Shown here one piece after another: positions 8,823 to 17,726 of a DNA stretch of 64,000 bases. Both the position numbers and the translations under genes were made by a program. The stretch lies in contig NZ_NPKH01000025.1 in the NCBI RefSeq assembly GCF_002284535.1, forward strand, positions 1-64,000, read 5' to 3'. A model generated the notes under the pieces. That model was not told where the DNA came from, ran no database searches, and saw only the letters and a list, made by a program, of their open reading frames with translations. Within the stretch, counting starts at the first letter, position 1. Every line of letters starts with the position of its first letter. Origin of the DNA: Mesorhizobium wenxiniae (GTDB lineage Bacteria > Pseudomonadota > Alphaproteobacteria > Rhizobiales > Rhizobiaceae).

Positions 8823-8852
8823 ACCCGCTCCGGAGACCGGGGCGGGTTTTTG
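8823..8852 (+). terminator. Rho-independent terminator on the + strand without an obvious gene before it
   Basis: Eleven-base-pair GC-rich stem (8823-8833 with 8837-8847, one G-U pair), an AGA loop and a run of five T. No + strand gene precedes it within about 2 kb, so it may end an unannotated small RNA or antisense transcript from the 8656-8820 region. Confidence 0.65.
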
Positions 8853-8985
8853 CTTGAATGGTGCTCGGGGTGGAACCGGCATCCGCAATTGGCGCGCAGG
8901 CTGGCGTCAGTTTGGGACAGAAGAGAATACCGAACGCCTATCCAATGCTCACGCGCTGCGCTACCGCGGCCGAGCCGACGTACCT

Positions 8986-10254
8986 TCATGCACCGAAGCG
9001 GTCCGCCACAAAGGGCACGAGGCGGTCGCGATCGCCGCGTCCGGCAATCAGGTCGGCGACCAAGCGGGCCGTGATCGGAGCCAAAGTGAGGCCGAGATGA
9101 CCATGACCGAAGGCATAGATCACCTTGGGGCTGCCACGCGATGGACCGATGACCGGCCGGGAATCGGGCAGCGACGGCCGGAACCCGAGCCATTCCGATG
9201 AAGGCCGGCCGAGTTGATTAAAGAACTGCCTGACACCGCGATCGAGCAGCGCCAGCCGGCGCGGATTTGCCGGCGCTGCAAGCCCGCCGAGTTCGACAGT
9301 TCCGGCGACACGCAGCCGGCCAGTCATCGGCGTCATGTAGAAGCCGAGATCGACAGGACAGACTGGACGATTGAGCAGAGGCGCTTTGGTCGGGAATTCG
9401 AGATGATAACCGCGTTCGGTCTCGAGCGGGATCCTGTCGCCGGCCTGCATGGCCAACGCCCGCGATTGCGCGCCCGCGGCGACCACCACCGTGTTCGCCT
9501 TGATGAGAATGCCGGAACCGTTGAGCCTGACACCGTCCGCCTCGACCCGCAGCCTGGCTACAGCAGCCTGCGCTACCGACACGCCGCGGGCGGTCCCGGC
9601 ATCGAGCAGCCGCCGCATCAGCGTCTTTGGATCGGTAACGTTCATCGAATCCGGGAAGTACAGGCCGCTGGCCCCGGTCGGGGGCAGGCTCGGCTCCAGC
9701 GCGGCCACCTCCCCCGGCGTCAGAACCTCTTGATGGACGCCAAACCCCGCGCGCAGCGCCCTGCCCCCAGCGGCCTTGGCGAAATCGCTTTCGCGACGAT
9801 ACAAGTAGAGACAGCCGTTGCGGCGCAGCAGGTCGGCCACATCGGCCTCCTTCACCATCTCCTCCCAGGCCGGCAGAGCCTCCGCCAAAAGGCCGGCGAG
9901 CGCCAGCGCATTGGCACGGGTGGCCGTCGGAAGCGACTGCCGCACGAACTGAACCAGCCAGGGCGCAAGCTGCAACAGCGCCGGCCAGCGCAAGGCGAAA
10001 GGGCTGTCCGGATCGAGGAGCAGTTTTGGCAGCGCGCGTAGCAGGGCCGGGTTGCCGACCGGCATGCAGGCATATTCAGCGAGCGTTCCGGCGTTGCCGA
10101 ATGAGGCGCCGGAGCCAGGCTCGTTGGGGTCGATGAGCAGCACCTCGCGCCCCTCGGCCGCAAGCCGGAGTGCCGTTGCCAAACCGACAATGCCGGCGCC
10201 GACTATGGCGACTTCCACGGTTTCCGGTGCTGCCACGAGGGAGCCCCTAGACAA
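8986..10254 (-). CDS. FAD-dependent D-amino-acid dehydrogenase-like oxidoreductase
   Basis: A 422-residue DAO-superfamily flavoenzyme. The dinucleotide fold is VAIVGAGIVGLATALRLA (residues about 14-31), followed by an acidic residue in LIDPNEPGSGASFGNAG. The C-terminal FAD segment is FGHGHLGLTLAPITARLVAD. Length and layout match DadA-like enzymes that deaminate D-amino or N-methyl amino acids. Its start overlaps the end of the MocR-type regulator gene by eight bases, so the two form an operon. Facing them is a PotABCD-like importer, which suggests the enzyme oxidises the imported amine or amino acid. The exact substrate is not deduced. Confidence 0.85.
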   Translation of the reverse strand: MSRGSLVAAPETVEVAIVGAGIVGLATALRLAAEGREVLLIDPNEPGSGASFGNAGTLAEYACMPVGNPALLRALPKLLLDPDSPFALRWPALLQLAPWLVQFVRQSLPTATRANALALAGLLAEALPAWEEMVKEADVADLLRRNGCLYLYRRESDFAKAAGGRALRAGFGVHQEVLTPGEVAALEPSLPPTGASGLYFPDSMNVTDPKTLMRRLLDAGTARGVSVAQAAVARLRVEADGVRLNGSGILIKANTVVVAAGAQSRALAMQAGDRIPLETERGYHLEFPTKAPLLNRPVCPVDLGFYMTPMTGRLRVAGTVELGGLAAPANPRRLALLDRGVRQFFNQLGRPSSEWLGFRPSLPDSRPVIGPSRGSPKVIYAFGHGHLGLTLAPITARLVADLIAGRGDRDRLVPFVADRFGA

Positions 10255-11686
10255 AGCCAGGCAGTTGCAGATGCCCGGCCGCGAGCAGTTCGGCCATGGT
10301 GTTCAGGGCCGTGCGCAAATCGTCGAGCGAGCGCGCGGCGCCGACATTGATGCGTACCCCGTGCTGCACCGGCTCGCGCCCAACCGCGAAGGCATCGCCG
10401 GGAAGAACGGCAACGCCACGTTCCAGGCAGGTGCGAGCGAAACCCGCGCCCCGCCACGGCTCCGGGAGGCGCAGCCAGGCATGGGTCGAGGTGGCGTGGC
10501 TCTGAACATCGTACCGGCCGAGGATTTCGGTAACGATGGCCTGGCGTTGGCGAAGCTCCTGCTTCTGGGCTTCGATGATACGCGCCGCCGCGCCCTCTTC
10601 TATCAGTCGCGCGCCGATCAGCGCGGTCAGAGGGCTGATGCTCCAGCAGTTGATGCGCAAAGCCGCGGCGACCTGGCCGGCTATGGCGCGTGGCGCGATC
10701 ACAAAACCGAGGCGCAGTCCTGGGGCAACGCACTTCGACAAGGCACCGATGTGAACCGTCAATTCGGGCTCGAGGCTGGCAAGCGACGGCGGCGGATTGT
10801 CCGCCAGCGGGCGGTAGACGTCGTCCTCGATGATGAGGACGTTATGGCGACGGGCCACAGCCACCAACTCGTGCCGGCGTTCCTCGGGTAGCGTGATGGT
10901 GGTCGGGTTGTGCAGGGTCGGCACCAGGAAGACCGCGCGCGGGCGGAGCTGCGCGCAGGCCGCCTCGAACGCGTCGGCCCGCATGCCGCCACGATCCATG
11001 GCGACGCCTCTGAGCTCTAACCCATGCACCCGGCACAATGCATTGATGCCCTGATAGGTCACTTCGTCGGCGAGCACGACGTCGCCCTGCCTGGTCACCG
11101 CGCCAAGCACACAGTCCAGCCCATGCTGCGCGCCCGCCGCCAGCACCACCCGGCCGGGATCGCCGTCGCCTGCCGCCGGCCGCATCCACTCGGCGATTGC
11201 CTCTCTCGCCCACAGCGGCCCCTCAGGCGGGTGATAGTCCTGAAGCGTGACGTAGTGCCGGTCCTTGGACAGGCGCGGCAACAGCAGCACCAGCGCGTCG
11301 AGATAGGCCGAGGTCGCTGGTCTGTTGACGGATAGATCGATGACACCGGTGTCTTCGCTCGGCGCCGACACGAAACCTGGTCCTTCGCCGCCGTTGCGGG
11401 CGGCGACCGTGGTGCCGCGCCCGGGCCGCGCTTCGAGCAGCCCCCGCTGCTGCAGCGTCGACAGCGCGCGCGTCACCGTGGTGACGTTGATGCCCAGTGC
11501 GCGGGCAATCTCGCGCTGCGGCGGCAGCCGGTCTCCAACGGCAAGCGTGCCGGCTGTAATCCGTTCGGCAATAGCGTCCGCAAGGCGCCGGTAGACCGGA
11601 CCTTTATCCGAGGCGAGTTGCAGGTCCTGAAGCATGCGGATTGGCTGGTTTCGGTGTGTTGCTCTGGCTACTGGCGCATCTAGCAT
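10247..11686 (-). CDS. MocR-type regulator: GntR HTH fused to a type I aminotransferase domain
   Basis: The 479-residue protein has a GntR winged-helix (about residues 25-100, with GDRLPPQREIARALGINVTT and VTRALSTLQQRGLLEARPG). It is joined by a linker to a fold-type I aminotransferase domain (about 115-475). The PLP-binding block GALSKCVAPGLRLGFV and the upstream Asp/Tyr region NVLIIEDDVYRPLAD are visible. MocR regulators use PLP or its adducts as effector, frequently controlling amino-acid or vitamin B6 genes. I give the ATG at 11686; an internal ATG at 11635 is also reasonable. It is divergent from the transporter operon, with a clean palindrome just upstream. Confidence 0.9.
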   Translation of the reverse strand: MLDAPVARATHRNQPIRMLQDLQLASDKGPVYRRLADAIAERITAGTLAVGDRLPPQREIARALGINVTTVTRALSTLQQRGLLEARPGRGTTVAARNGGEGPGFVSAPSEDTGVIDLSVNRPATSAYLDALVLLLPRLSKDRHYVTLQDYHPPEGPLWAREAIAEWMRPAAGDGDPGRVVLAAGAQHGLDCVLGAVTRQGDVVLADEVTYQGINALCRVHGLELRGVAMDRGGMRADAFEAACAQLRPRAVFLVPTLHNPTTITLPEERRHELVAVARRHNVLIIEDDVYRPLADNPPPSLASLEPELTVHIGALSKCVAPGLRLGFVIAPRAIAGQVAAALRINCWSISPLTALIGARLIEEGAAARIIEAQKQELRQRQAIVTEILGRYDVQSHATSTHAWLRLPEPWRGAGFARTCLERGVAVLPGDAFAVGREPVQHGVRINVGAARSLDDLRTALNTMAELLAAGHLQLPGFV

Positions 11687-11697
11687 AAGACAATGCT

Positions 11698-11719
11698 CCG
11701 GACAATAGCACTTGTCCGG
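11698..11719. promoter_or_regulatory. Palindromic operator between the MocR gene and the transporter operon
   Basis: Perfect eight-base arms CCGGACAA (11698-11705) and TTGTCCGG (11712-11719) with a six-base spacer lie 11 bases upstream of the MocR start. This is the expected position and symmetry for a MocR/GntR operator that could serve both divergent units. Confidence 0.65.
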
Positions 11720-11774
11720 TACACCTTTTCAAAATTCGCCTGAAACAATCTCACACAATCCCGAAGAAAGCCGC

Positions 11775-11804
11775 TTGACGGGCGAACTTGTCTGCATCTA
11801 TGGT
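11775..11804 (+). promoter_or_regulatory. Possible promoter of the ABC transporter operon
   Basis: TTGACG (11775-11780) and TATGGT (11799-11804) are separated by 18 bases, a plausible sigma-70 promoter. Its position supports a translation start for the ATPase gene downstream of 11810 rather than at the far upstream in-frame codons. Confidence 0.45.
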
Positions 11805-11946
11805 TGCTTTAGCGATTGATTGTGTGAGCATACAAGTTTGTTTGCCGCCCTTGCGCGGCCAGCGTCATGCGAGACCGACCCATGGACGGCAAGCACCACC
11901 TCGTTTCGACAAGCGGCCATTGCCGCCGCTCATCGGATTTCCGTCC

Positions 11947-13110
11947 GTGATCGCCGAAGCAACAGTCTTGCCAGCCGACAGCGCCGCTGCGGCACCGGAT
12001 GCCGGCCGGCAGGGATTTGTCGAATTCGTCGATGTCGAGAAATCCTATGACGGCCGGACTTTCGCGGTGACACTGCTGAACCTCAGCGTGGCGCGCGGCG
12101 AGTTCCTTACCCTTCTCGGCCCCTCTGGTTCGGGCAAGACGACGACGCTCAACATGCTCGCCGGCTTCGAACGGCCGACCGGCGGCGTCATTACGCTTGA
12201 AGGCCGGTCGGTCGACAGGCTGCCGCCCTACGAACGCAACATCGGCATGGTGTTCCAGAACTACGCGCTGTTTCCGCACATGAGCGTCGAGGAGAACGTC
12301 GCCTTCCCGCTCTCGGTCCGCAAGATCACCAAGGCCGACGTTGCATCCCGCGTCGGCCGCGCGCTCGACATGGTGCGGCTGCGGCAGTTCGGCGACCGGC
12401 GGCCGGCACAGCTTTCCGGCGGCCAGCAGCAGCGTGTCGCGCTTGCCCGCGCGCTGGTGTTCGAGCCAAGCCTGGTGTTGATGGACGAGCCACTCGGCGC
12501 GCTCGACAAGAAGCTGCGCGAGCATATGCAGCTCGAGATCAAGCAGCTGCACACGATGCTCGGCGTCACCATCGTCTATGTGACGCACGACCAAAGCGAG
12601 GCGCTGACCATGTCGGACCGCGTTGCCGTGTTCAACAATGGCGGAATTGCCCAGCTCGGCTCGCCGGATGATCTCTACAACACGCCGCAGAGCTCCTTTG
12701 TCGCGAGCTTCATCGGCGAGAACAACACGCTGGAAGGCAAGGTCGAGCGCACCTCCGGCAAGGAGTGCCGCGTCGCGCTGGACGGCGGCGGTTCGGTCGC
12801 CGCGCTGGCCATCGGAGTCACGGAGGGTGCGCCCTGCCATGTCGCCATCCGCCCGGAGCGGCTGAAGCTTGCGCCCGCTTCGAACGGAGCAAATGCGCTA
12901 GCCGCCACCGTCGATGGCCGCATCTATCTCGGCGACCACCAGCGTCTTCTGGCCAGGCTGGAAAACGGACAGGTGCTGACCGTCAAGGTTGGCCCCGAAG
13001 CGACCATGGGCAACGGGGAACCGGTCACGGTTTCCTGCGCGCCCAACGACTGCCGTGCCTTTCCGGCCGATGCCGGGACGGGCGGTTCCATCTCGAAAAC
13101 AGGGGAATAA
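11947..13110 (+). CDS. ABC transporter ATP-binding protein, PotA-like
   Basis: The ATPase contains Walker A (GPSGSGKTTTLN), the Q-loop (FQNYALFPHM), the ABC signature LSGGQQQRVALARAL, Walker B LVLMDEPLGALD and the H-loop TIVYVTHDQSEALTM. A C-terminal TOBE/MOP-like domain follows (AIRPERLKLAP). The GTG at 11947 gives 387 residues. The frame stays open upstream to 11788, but those 53 codons look unlike coding sequence and overlap the proposed promoter, so the exact start is uncertain. It is the first gene of a four-gene importer of the polyamine/opine/iron family type. Confidence 0.88.
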   Translation: MIAEATVLPADSAAAAPDAGRQGFVEFVDVEKSYDGRTFAVTLLNLSVARGEFLTLLGPSGSGKTTTLNMLAGFERPTGGVITLEGRSVDRLPPYERNIGMVFQNYALFPHMSVEENVAFPLSVRKITKADVASRVGRALDMVRLRQFGDRRPAQLSGGQQQRVALARALVFEPSLVLMDEPLGALDKKLREHMQLEIKQLHTMLGVTIVYVTHDQSEALTMSDRVAVFNNGGIAQLGSPDDLYNTPQSSFVASFIGENNTLEGKVERTSGKECRVALDGGGSVAALAIGVTEGAPCHVAIRPERLKLAPASNGANALAATVDGRIYLGDHQRLLARLENGQVLTVKVGPEATMGNGEPVTVSCAPNDCRAFPADAGTGGSISKTGE

Positions 13111-13115
13111 GAACA

Positions 13116-14165
13116 ATGAGAATCACAAAGGCCCGGCTGTTCGCCTTCGCGGCAGCCACAGCATTCATCACCATGGGACATGCCGCCTTCGCCGACGAAC
13201 TTTCGATCATGGCCAGCGGCGGCGCGTGGCAGGATGCCCAGCGCAAGGCATGGTTCGAGCCGTTCAGCAAGGAGACTGGGATCAAGATCGTCGAGCAGGA
13301 ATATCTTGGCGATCTCGGCAAGGTCAAAGCGATGGTCGACACCGGCAACGTGCCGATCGATCTGGTGACGGTCGAGACCGCGACCGTGCTGCAGGGTTGC
13401 GACGCCGGCATTCTCGAGCGGCTCGACTATTCCAAGATCGCCCCCCGTGAAAAGTTCATCGAAGGTTCCGCACTCGACTGCGGCGTCGGTCTCGACGCCT
13501 ATGGCGATGTGCTTGCCTATGACCCCAACGTGCTGAAGGAGGCGCCAACCTCGGTCCTCGACATCTTCGACACGACAAAGTTTCCGGGCAAGCGCGCGAT
13601 GCGCAAGTTTCCGGCACAGAACCTCGAATGGGCGCTGATGGCCGACGGTGTCGCGCCGGCCGAAGTTTACGAGGTGCTGGCAACCCCCGAAGGCGTCGAC
13701 CGTGCGTTCAAGAAGCTCGACACCATCAAGCAGGACATCGTCTGGTGGGATGCCGGCGCGCAGCCGCCACAGCTCCTCGCATCCAAGGAAGTGGTGATGA
13801 CAACCGCCTGGAACGGCCGTATCCAGAACGCCATCGACAAGGACGGGGCGCCGTTCAAGATCGTCTGGAACAACCAAATCCTCGAATACGACATGATCGC
13901 CATTCCGAAGGGCGCCAAGAACCCGGAGTTGGCCTACAAATATCTTGCCTATATCAGCCAGCCGGAAATCAACGCCAAGCTCGCCAGCTACATCACCTAC
14001 GGGCCGGTGCGCATCGATGCGGCCTCCTTTGTCGCGCCGGACGCCCTGCCGAAATTGCCGAACGCACCTGACCACATGACCGCTTATCTGGTCGCCGACA
14101 CCGAATTCTGGGGTGACTATGGCGAGGATCTGGTCAAGCGCTTCAACGCCTGGCTCGCGCAGTAG
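13116..14165 (+). CDS. Periplasmic substrate-binding protein, PotD-like
   Basis: A 349-residue extracellular solute-binding protein. The first 27 residues are a typical signal peptide ending in AAFADE, followed by LSIMASGGAWQDAQRKAWF, the usual opening of spermidine/putrescine-class binders. Aromatic residues (WWDAGAQPPQ, TTAWNGRIQN) line the likely ligand cleft. It starts five bases after the ATPase stop and five bases before the first permease gene, so the four genes form one operon. The ligand is not predictable from sequence; the divergent amino-acid oxidase suggests an amine, amino acid or opine-like compound. Confidence 0.9.
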   Translation: MRITKARLFAFAAATAFITMGHAAFADELSIMASGGAWQDAQRKAWFEPFSKETGIKIVEQEYLGDLGKVKAMVDTGNVPIDLVTVETATVLQGCDAGILERLDYSKIAPREKFIEGSALDCGVGLDAYGDVLAYDPNVLKEAPTSVLDIFDTTKFPGKRAMRKFPAQNLEWALMADGVAPAEVYEVLATPEGVDRAFKKLDTIKQDIVWWDAGAQPPQLLASKEVVMTTAWNGRIQNAIDKDGAPFKIVWNNQILEYDMIAIPKGAKNPELAYKYLAYISQPEINAKLASYITYGPVRIDAASFVAPDALPKLPNAPDHMTAYLVADTEFWGDYGEDLVKRFNAWLAQ

Positions 14166-14170
14166 GGAAA

Positions 14171-15451
14171 ATGTCGGCGCTTGAGCCCACGAAACTGGAC
14201 CGGCCGCGGGCAAGCCGCGACTGGTCGGCTGCCGATTCCGGCACAGCAAAGTCGGTCGCGGCGGCGCTTCGGCGCGCCGATCTCGGCGACCGGCTGCGAT
14301 CGCTGGCGCTGGCGGCGCCTTTGCTCGTGCTGCTGGCGTTGAGCTTCGGCATCCCGATTGTCCTGCTTCTGTCGCGCGCCGTCTATGATCCGACGATTGC
14401 CGACGCCTTGCCGCAGACCAGCCAGGCATTGCGCGGCTGGAACGGCACCGGACTGCCCGACGACGCTGCCTTCCTGGCTCTTGCCGCCGACCTCCGGAGC
14501 AATCAGGCCAAGGGCACCGCCTATGAACTCGCCAAGAGCCTCAACGCCCGCCTGCCGGGTGCACGCAGCCAGGTGCTCAAGACGGTGCGCCAACTGGAAG
14601 CCGCCGACAGGCCGCCGCTGGAGGTGATGAAAGCCGTGCCGTTCTGGTCGGCGCCGGGCACATGGCCGGTCATCGAGAGCGGCACCCATAGCGTGACGTC
14701 GTTCTACCTTCTGAGCGCGCTTGATCTGCGCTGGAACGGCGATGGCGGCATCGAAAGGGTGTCACCCGAACAGGCGATCTTCGTGCAGGTGTTCATGCGC
14801 ACATTTTTCGTCGCCGCAGCGGTGACGCTGGCCACGCTGATACTGGGCTTCCCCCTCGCCTACCTCATCGCCTCCGTGCCCAAGGGCCTCGCCGCCATCC
14901 TCATCGTCGCGGTGCTGTTGCCGTTCTGGACGTCGATCCTGGTGCGAACCGCGGCCTGGACGGTGCTCCTGCAGAAATTCGGCTTGGTCAACGACCTGCT
15001 GCTGTGGCTCGGCGTCGCCGACGACCGGCTCGACCTGATGTACAGCCGCATCGGACTGATCATCGCCATGACCCACATCCAGCTGCCGTTCACGCTGCTG
15101 CCGATCTACAGCGTCATGCGCACCATCCAGCCTTCGCAGATGAAGGCTGCCTATTCCCTCGGCGCAAAACCTTATACTGCGTTTCGCCGCGTCTATCTTC
15201 CACAGGTCTTTCCGGGCGTGATGGCCGGCTGCCTGCTCACCTTCATCCTCTGCCTCGGCTATTACATCACGCCGGCGCTGATTGGCGGCGCTAGCGACCA
15301 GCTGATCAGCAATTTCATCGCCAGCTACGTTAATGTCGAACTGAACTGGGAGATGGCGGCGGCGCTCAGCTTCATCCTGCTCGTCTTCACCCTGGCGCTG
15401 TTCGGCATCTTCGCCCGCATCCTCGGCCTCGACCGCCTCAAGCTGGTGTAG
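14171..15451 (+). CDS. ABC transporter permease, PotB-like, with an enlarged periplasmic loop
   Basis: The 426-residue membrane permease is clearly longer than the usual 280-300. The first membrane segment is about residues 46-66 (LALAAPLLVLLALSFGIP). About 130 residues of soluble sequence follow before the second (VFMRTFFVAAAVTLATLIL), and the standard binding-protein-dependent transport inner membrane domain comes after. The EAA-like loop that contacts the ATPase is MKAAYSLGAKPYTAFRRVYL. It is coupled to the neighbours by very short gaps. The enlarged loop may contact the binding protein. Confidence 0.88.
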   Translation: MSALEPTKLDRPRASRDWSAADSGTAKSVAAALRRADLGDRLRSLALAAPLLVLLALSFGIPIVLLLSRAVYDPTIADALPQTSQALRGWNGTGLPDDAAFLALAADLRSNQAKGTAYELAKSLNARLPGARSQVLKTVRQLEAADRPPLEVMKAVPFWSAPGTWPVIESGTHSVTSFYLLSALDLRWNGDGGIERVSPEQAIFVQVFMRTFFVAAAVTLATLILGFPLAYLIASVPKGLAAILIVAVLLPFWTSILVRTAAWTVLLQKFGLVNDLLLWLGVADDRLDLMYSRIGLIIAMTHIQLPFTLLPIYSVMRTIQPSQMKAAYSLGAKPYTAFRRVYLPQVFPGVMAGCLLTFILCLGYYITPALIGGASDQLISNFIASYVNVELNWEMAAALSFILLVFTLALFGIFARILGLDRLKLV

Positions 15452-15453
15452 CC

Positions 15454-16278
15454 ATGTTGCTGTCTTCCTACCCGACGACAGGCGAAAGAATCCGCATCAC
15501 CCTGCTCTGGCTGTGGTGCGGCATGGTGATCCTGTTCCTCCTCGTGCCTATCCTCGTTCCCGTTCCCCTGTCGTTCAACAGCGGCGCCTTCTTCATCTTC
15601 CCGCTGGAGGGAATTTCGACACGCTGGTACGAGGTCGTGCTTGGAACCCAGCGCTGGCAATCTGCGATCGGCAACAGCCTGATCGTTGCCTTCGGCACCA
15701 CGCTGATCGCAACGACGCTGGGCACGTTGACGGCAATCGCGCTTTCCGACGAAAAGTTCCCCGGTCGCCGCATTGTCATGCCGCTTTTGTTGTCGCCGCT
15801 GATCGTGCCGGTGGTGATCACCGCCGTCGGCTCGTATCTGTTCTACGCACGTGTCGGACTTGCCAGCACCTATGCCGGCATCATCCTGGCGCATACCGCG
15901 CTCGCCAGTCCGTTCGTCGTCGTCACGGTGGGAGCGAGCCTCACCGGCTTCGACCGCAATCTGATGCGCGCCGCCGCCATCTCCGGAGCAAGGCCCATCA
16001 CATCGATTTTCAGGGTCATGCTGCCGCTGATCCTGCCCGGCGTGCTGTCAGGGGCCGCTTTCGCCTTCGTCACCTCGTTCGACGAGGTCGTCGTGGTGCA
16101 GTTCCTGGCCAGCGCCAATCAGCGCACTATGCCGCTCGAAATGTTCATCGGGCTGCGCGAGAAGCTGAGCCCGGCAATCACCGCCGCCGCGACGCTGATG
16201 ATGGTGTTGTCGATTGTGCTGCTCGTCGTCGCCAATCTTCTGGCCCGTCGTGGCAAGCAGCGACCGCGCATCGACTAG
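15454..16278 (+). CDS. ABC transporter permease, PotC-like
   Basis: A 274-residue inner-membrane permease with six predicted segments. The conserved EAA-like motif is present as LMRAAAISGARPITSIFRVM, and the segment after it (LPLILPGVLSGAAFAFVTSF, then DEVVVV) is diagnostic of the PotC/PotI side of these importers. It begins two bases after the stop of the first permease. It completes a set of ATPase, binding protein and two permeases. The end RRGKQRPRID is cytoplasmic and basic. Confidence 0.9.
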   Translation: MLLSSYPTTGERIRITLLWLWCGMVILFLLVPILVPVPLSFNSGAFFIFPLEGISTRWYEVVLGTQRWQSAIGNSLIVAFGTTLIATTLGTLTAIALSDEKFPGRRIVMPLLLSPLIVPVVITAVGSYLFYARVGLASTYAGIILAHTALASPFVVVTVGASLTGFDRNLMRAAAISGARPITSIFRVMLPLILPGVLSGAAFAFVTSFDEVVVVQFLASANQRTMPLEMFIGLREKLSPAITAAATLMMVLSIVLLVVANLLARRGKQRPRID

Positions 16279-16322
16279 GAATCGTGCGGCGGTCGGCCAG
16301 AACCTCTATAGGTCTGCCCGGG

Positions 16323-16660
16323 TCAGGCCGCTTTGCGCTGCGATTTCCATGTCTCGTGGTGCTTGCCCCACGCCGACATGACTGTCACCGCATCGTTTAG
16401 GCTAAAGCCGAGCGGTGTGATCGAGTATTCCACGCGAGGCGGCACCTCCTCATAGACGCGCCGGCTGATCAGCCCGTCGGCTTCCATCTGCCGCAATTGT
16501 TGCGTGAGCACCTTCTCGCTGACGCCAGGCAGCAACCGTCGCAGTTCGGCGAAGCGGTACGGCCGCAGGTGCAATCCCACAGCAGCGAGGTTTTCCACTT
16601 TCCGCCGATGGCCTGCAGCGCAGCAGCAAAACCGCAGCTGTCTGGTTCCTTGCGCCTCAT
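16323..16660 (-). pseudogene. HxlR-family regulator with a one-base frameshift
   Basis: Reading leftward from ATG at 16660 the protein begins MRRKEPDSCGFAAALQAIGG and reaches KWKTSLLW, the classic HxlR N-terminal half. A one-base loss near 16573 then shifts the frame; the next frame continues LHLRPYRFAELRRLLPGVSE and finishes as a normal HxlR C-terminus (SEKVLTQQLRQMEADGLISR). With one base restored the product would be about 112 residues, the expected size. It faces the NAD-dependent reductase gene, the usual context of these regulators. It is either a genuine inactivation or a sequence error. Confidence 0.75.
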
Positions 16661-16804
16661 TTGGCAGCTCCTGTCATGATGGCGATAGCTTACCTCAAGG
16701 TGCGTACTTCTCAACGCAGCAAGAATTTATATCTTCGGATCGAGCGCGCCAAACATAAAACGGACCCTTGTCGAGAGGGCCATCAGTCTGTCGGAGAAGT
16801 TATT

Positions 16805-17719
16805 ATGATATCAAATGTCTGCGTCCTCGGCGCGGGCCGAATGGGCTCGTCCATTGCTCGAACGCTGCTCGACCGCGGCTGTCCAACATGGGTCTGGAAT
16901 CGGACCGCGGCAAAGTGCGAGCCATTAGCGGCTCTTGGCGCGAAGGTCCCCCCCTCGGTGGAGGCTGGAATTGAGGCGGCCGAACTCGTGATCATCAATG
17001 TTCTCGACTATGCCGCCAGCGAGGCTTTGCTGAAGCGAGGTGACGTCGCTTCGGCATTGGCCGGGAAGGCCGTCGTACAACTCACCTCCGGCTCACCGCG
17101 TCTGGCGCGGGAAGAAGCGCGCTGGGTGGAAGCGCATGGTGCCGGCTATCTGGACGGGGCAATCATGGCAACTCCGGACTTTATCGGCAAGCCAGAGACC
17201 GCAGTGCTTTATTCGGGTTCTCGCGACGTTTACGAGAAGCACAAGCCCCTGCTTTTCGCACTCGGCGGCGGCACGAGCTATGTCGGGGAGCTGCCGGGTC
17301 AAGCCTCGGCGCTTGATACCGCTCTGCTCACTCAGATGTGGGGCGGGCTCTTCGGAGCGCTCCAAGGCATGGCCGTCGCCGAGGCTGAAGGTCTCGACCT
17401 GGCGACGTTCAGGAGCCATCTTTCCGGATTCAAGCCGGTTGTCGATGCCGCTCTGTTCGACCTGGTGGATAGAACGAATGCACGCCGTTTTGCCGGCGAC
17501 GACGCGACCCTGGCGTCATTGGGTGCCCACTACAGCGCCTTCCAGCACCTGCTTGAGGCATGCGAGGAGCGAGGCCTCGACGCGGCTATGCCGCGCGCCA
17601 TGGATATGATCTTTCGGCAGGCGCTCTCGCTCGGGAGCATGGAAGATGATTTTGCATCCCTCGCACCCCTGTTTCGAAATGGCTCGCCGCGCCAGAGCGG
17701 GGCGCCCGCGAATGCATAG
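16805..17719 (+). CDS. NAD(P)-dependent oxidoreductase, 6PGDH/beta-hydroxyacid dehydrogenase type
   Basis: The 304-residue protein starts with a glycine-rich nucleotide fold (NVCVLGAGRMGSSIARTLLD) and has the substrate-binding block with VVQLTSGSPRLAREEARWVE. The C-terminal all-helical domain is present (AEGLDLATFRSHLSGFKPVV). It resembles the imine-reductase-like branch of the family. The ATG at 16805 has GGAGAAG upstream; a longer frame exists but lacks this. Divergent from the frameshifted HxlR gene, which probably controlled it. The following GFA gene begins seven bases after its stop. Confidence 0.85.
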   Translation: MISNVCVLGAGRMGSSIARTLLDRGCPTWVWNRTAAKCEPLAALGAKVPPSVEAGIEAAELVIINVLDYAASEALLKRGDVASALAGKAVVQLTSGSPRLAREEARWVEAHGAGYLDGAIMATPDFIGKPETAVLYSGSRDVYEKHKPLLFALGGGTSYVGELPGQASALDTALLTQMWGGLFGALQGMAVAEAEGLDLATFRSHLSGFKPVVDAALFDLVDRTNARRFAGDDATLASLGAHYSAFQHLLEACEERGLDAAMPRAMDMIFRQALSLGSMEDDFASLAPLFRNGSPRQSGAPANA

Positions 17720-17726
17720 CGGCAAG

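Noticed and set aside
12924..14429. 501-codon - strand frame across the binding-protein gene
   Set aside because: Antisense to the binding-protein gene with signal peptide; coding bias supports the + strand.
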